Source: Tateyamaria sp. ANG-S1 (GTDB lineage: Bacteria; Pseudomonadota; Alphaproteobacteria; Rhodobacterales; Rhodobacteraceae). Taken from it: DNA of 64,000 nucleotides. The position numbers and the translations under genes were made by a program. The notes below the pieces were generated by a model that did not search any database, had not been told where the DNA came from, and worked only from the letters and a program-made list of their open reading frames with translations. Below are positions 63,202-64,000 of the stretch, in pieces. Each line of letters opens with the position of its first letter. Positions within the stretch are counted from its first letter, which is position 1. The DNA lies in NCBI RefSeq assembly GCF_000814025.1, contig NZ_JWLL01000006.1, positions 620,001 through 684,000 on the forward strand. The letters run 5' to 3'.

Positions 63202-64000
63202 AGAAGGGAACCCGTGTAAGTGACGCCCTGCCCTGTCCCAACAGTGCCGATGCGCGTGACGGCCTGGCCTTCGGCTTCCAAAGCGGTCGTCACTGCCGCT
63301 TGCGAGACCGCATCGACAACCACCACCATGCCGATCCCCGCGTTGAAGGTCTTGAGCATTTCCGGCTGATCCATGCCACCCTGCGCTGCGAGCCACTGGA
63401 AGACGGGCGGCAGTGCCCATGTGTCCAGATCCACGGTCACACCCAAACCTTCGGGCAGCACGCGCGGCAGGTTCTCGGTCAACCCGCCGCCGGTGATATG
63501 GGCAAAGCCATGCACGCCACCTGCCTTGATCGCCGCTAGCGCGGCTTTCACATAAAGCCGCGTGGGCGTCAGCAGCGCTGCGCCCAGCGTGCCCTCGCCC
63601 CAAGGGCAGGCATCGTCCCAACCAAGGCCCGACGCCTCGACAATCTTCCTGACCAGCGAATAGCCGTTGGAATGCACGCCGTCCGAGGCAAGGCCCAAAA
63701 GCACATCGCCCTCGGCCACGCTTGCGGGCAGTGCCGTGCCCCGCTCCATCGCGCCGACCGAAAAACCGGCCAAGTCGAAATCGCCCGCCGGGTACATGCC
63801 GGGCATCTCTGCCGTCTCGCCCCCGATCAAGGCGCAGCCCGACGCTTCGCAACCCCGCGCAATCCCTTCGATGATGCGCGCGGCCTGATCCAGCTCCAGC
63901 TTACCCGTGGCGAAATAGTCTAGGAAGAACAGCGGCTCCGCGCCCTGACACACCAGATCGTTCACGCACATCGCGACCAGATCGACGCCCACGCCGTCCA
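63198..64000 (-). CDS. purM: Phosphoribosylformylglycinamidine cyclo-ligase (3' part)
   Basis: The C-terminal 267 residues of AIR synthase, which closes the imidazole ring of AIR from FGAM with ATP. The 5' part lies beyond the right edge; the frame is open at base 64000. Present are [56 protein letters not shown] and [16 protein letters not shown], all diagnostic. purN follows with a 4-base overlap. Confidence 0.95.
   Translation of the reverse strand, partial: DGVGVDLVAMCVNDLVCQGAEPLFFLDYFATGKLELDQAARIIEGIARGCEASGCALIGGETAEMPGMYPAGDFDLAGFSVGAMERGTALPASVAEGDVLLGLASDGVHSNGYSLVRKIVEASGLGWDDACPWGEGTLGAALLTPTRLYVKAALAAIKAGGVHGFAHITGGGLTENLPRVLPEGLGVTVDLDTWALPPVFQWLAAQGGMDQPEMLKTFNAGIGMVVVVDAVSQAAVTTALEAEGQAVTRIGTVGTGQGVTYTGSLL

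Overview
The window reads as the chromosome of a marine alphaproteobacterium of the Rhodobacterales (Roseobacter group). The evidence is a DMSP demethylase gene (dmdA) with acuI, the trgA-trgB-cysK arrangement known from Rhodobacter sphaeroides, a permuted tmRNA gene whose tag reads ANDNRAPVAMAA, the alphaproteobacterial F1-ATPase zeta subunit, an alphaproteobacterial SspB, and GC-rich, tightly overlapping genes. The genus cannot be fixed from sequence reading alone. No insertion sequence, prophage, CRISPR array or rRNA operon was seen. Product names come from recognising conserved motifs; no database search was run.

Layout. 0-7 kb: 5' end of monomeric isocitrate dehydrogenase, then a leftward five-gene operon (UbiB-like kinase, ABC ATPase, FtsX-type permease, AttH-like secreted protein, PNPOx-like flavoprotein) and tRNA-Ser(GGA). 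7-16 kb: a leftward stress cluster (photolyase, cyclopropane fatty acid synthase, trgA, trgB, cysK, MscS-type channel, AlaX), headed by a promoter resembling the RpoE/ChrR singlet-oxygen promoter. 16-28 kb: PLP enzyme, BCCT transporter, HIT protein, then the most interesting locus. There acuI, dmdA, DinB, DUF1326 and DUF2182 genes run leftward. A GntR/FadR regulator, a methanethiol-oxidase (SBP56) homologue, a membrane protein, an acyltransferase and a DUF4345 gene run rightward from the same divergent region.

28-39 kb: ssrA (tmRNA), a chromate module (rhodanese-ChrB-like protein and ChrA), sspB, fumC with two tiny coupled genes, class I aldolase, a P450/hydrolase pair, ccdA and tusA. 39-50 kb: RNase E, an EEP-family nuclease/phosphatase, a HAD hydrolase, the DctBD two-component system (DctD lacks the sigma-54 GAFTGA loop), purQ-purS-purC and the ATPase zeta subunit. 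50-64 kb: an MprF-like protein; a betaine/homocysteine methyltransferase and a corrinoid protein that look like parts of a split methionine synthase, flanking a radical SAM gene with an SOS box; a bacteriophytochrome interrupted by two in-frame stops, with its heme oxygenase; sufE; a lipoprotein; rnd; purN; and partial purM.

How the genes work together. DmdA would move a methyl group from DMSP to tetrahydrofolate, and AcuI would remove toxic acryloyl-CoA from the competing cleavage route. The SBP56 protein would oxidise methanethiol, the end product of demethylation, and the cysteine-rich DUF1326/DUF2182 pair may handle its metal. Methyl-THF could feed the split methionine synthase at 52-55 kb. 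Separately, two copies of a four-hairpin structure lie directly after stop codons, with compensatory stem changes between copies, and look like an undescribed 3'-end element.
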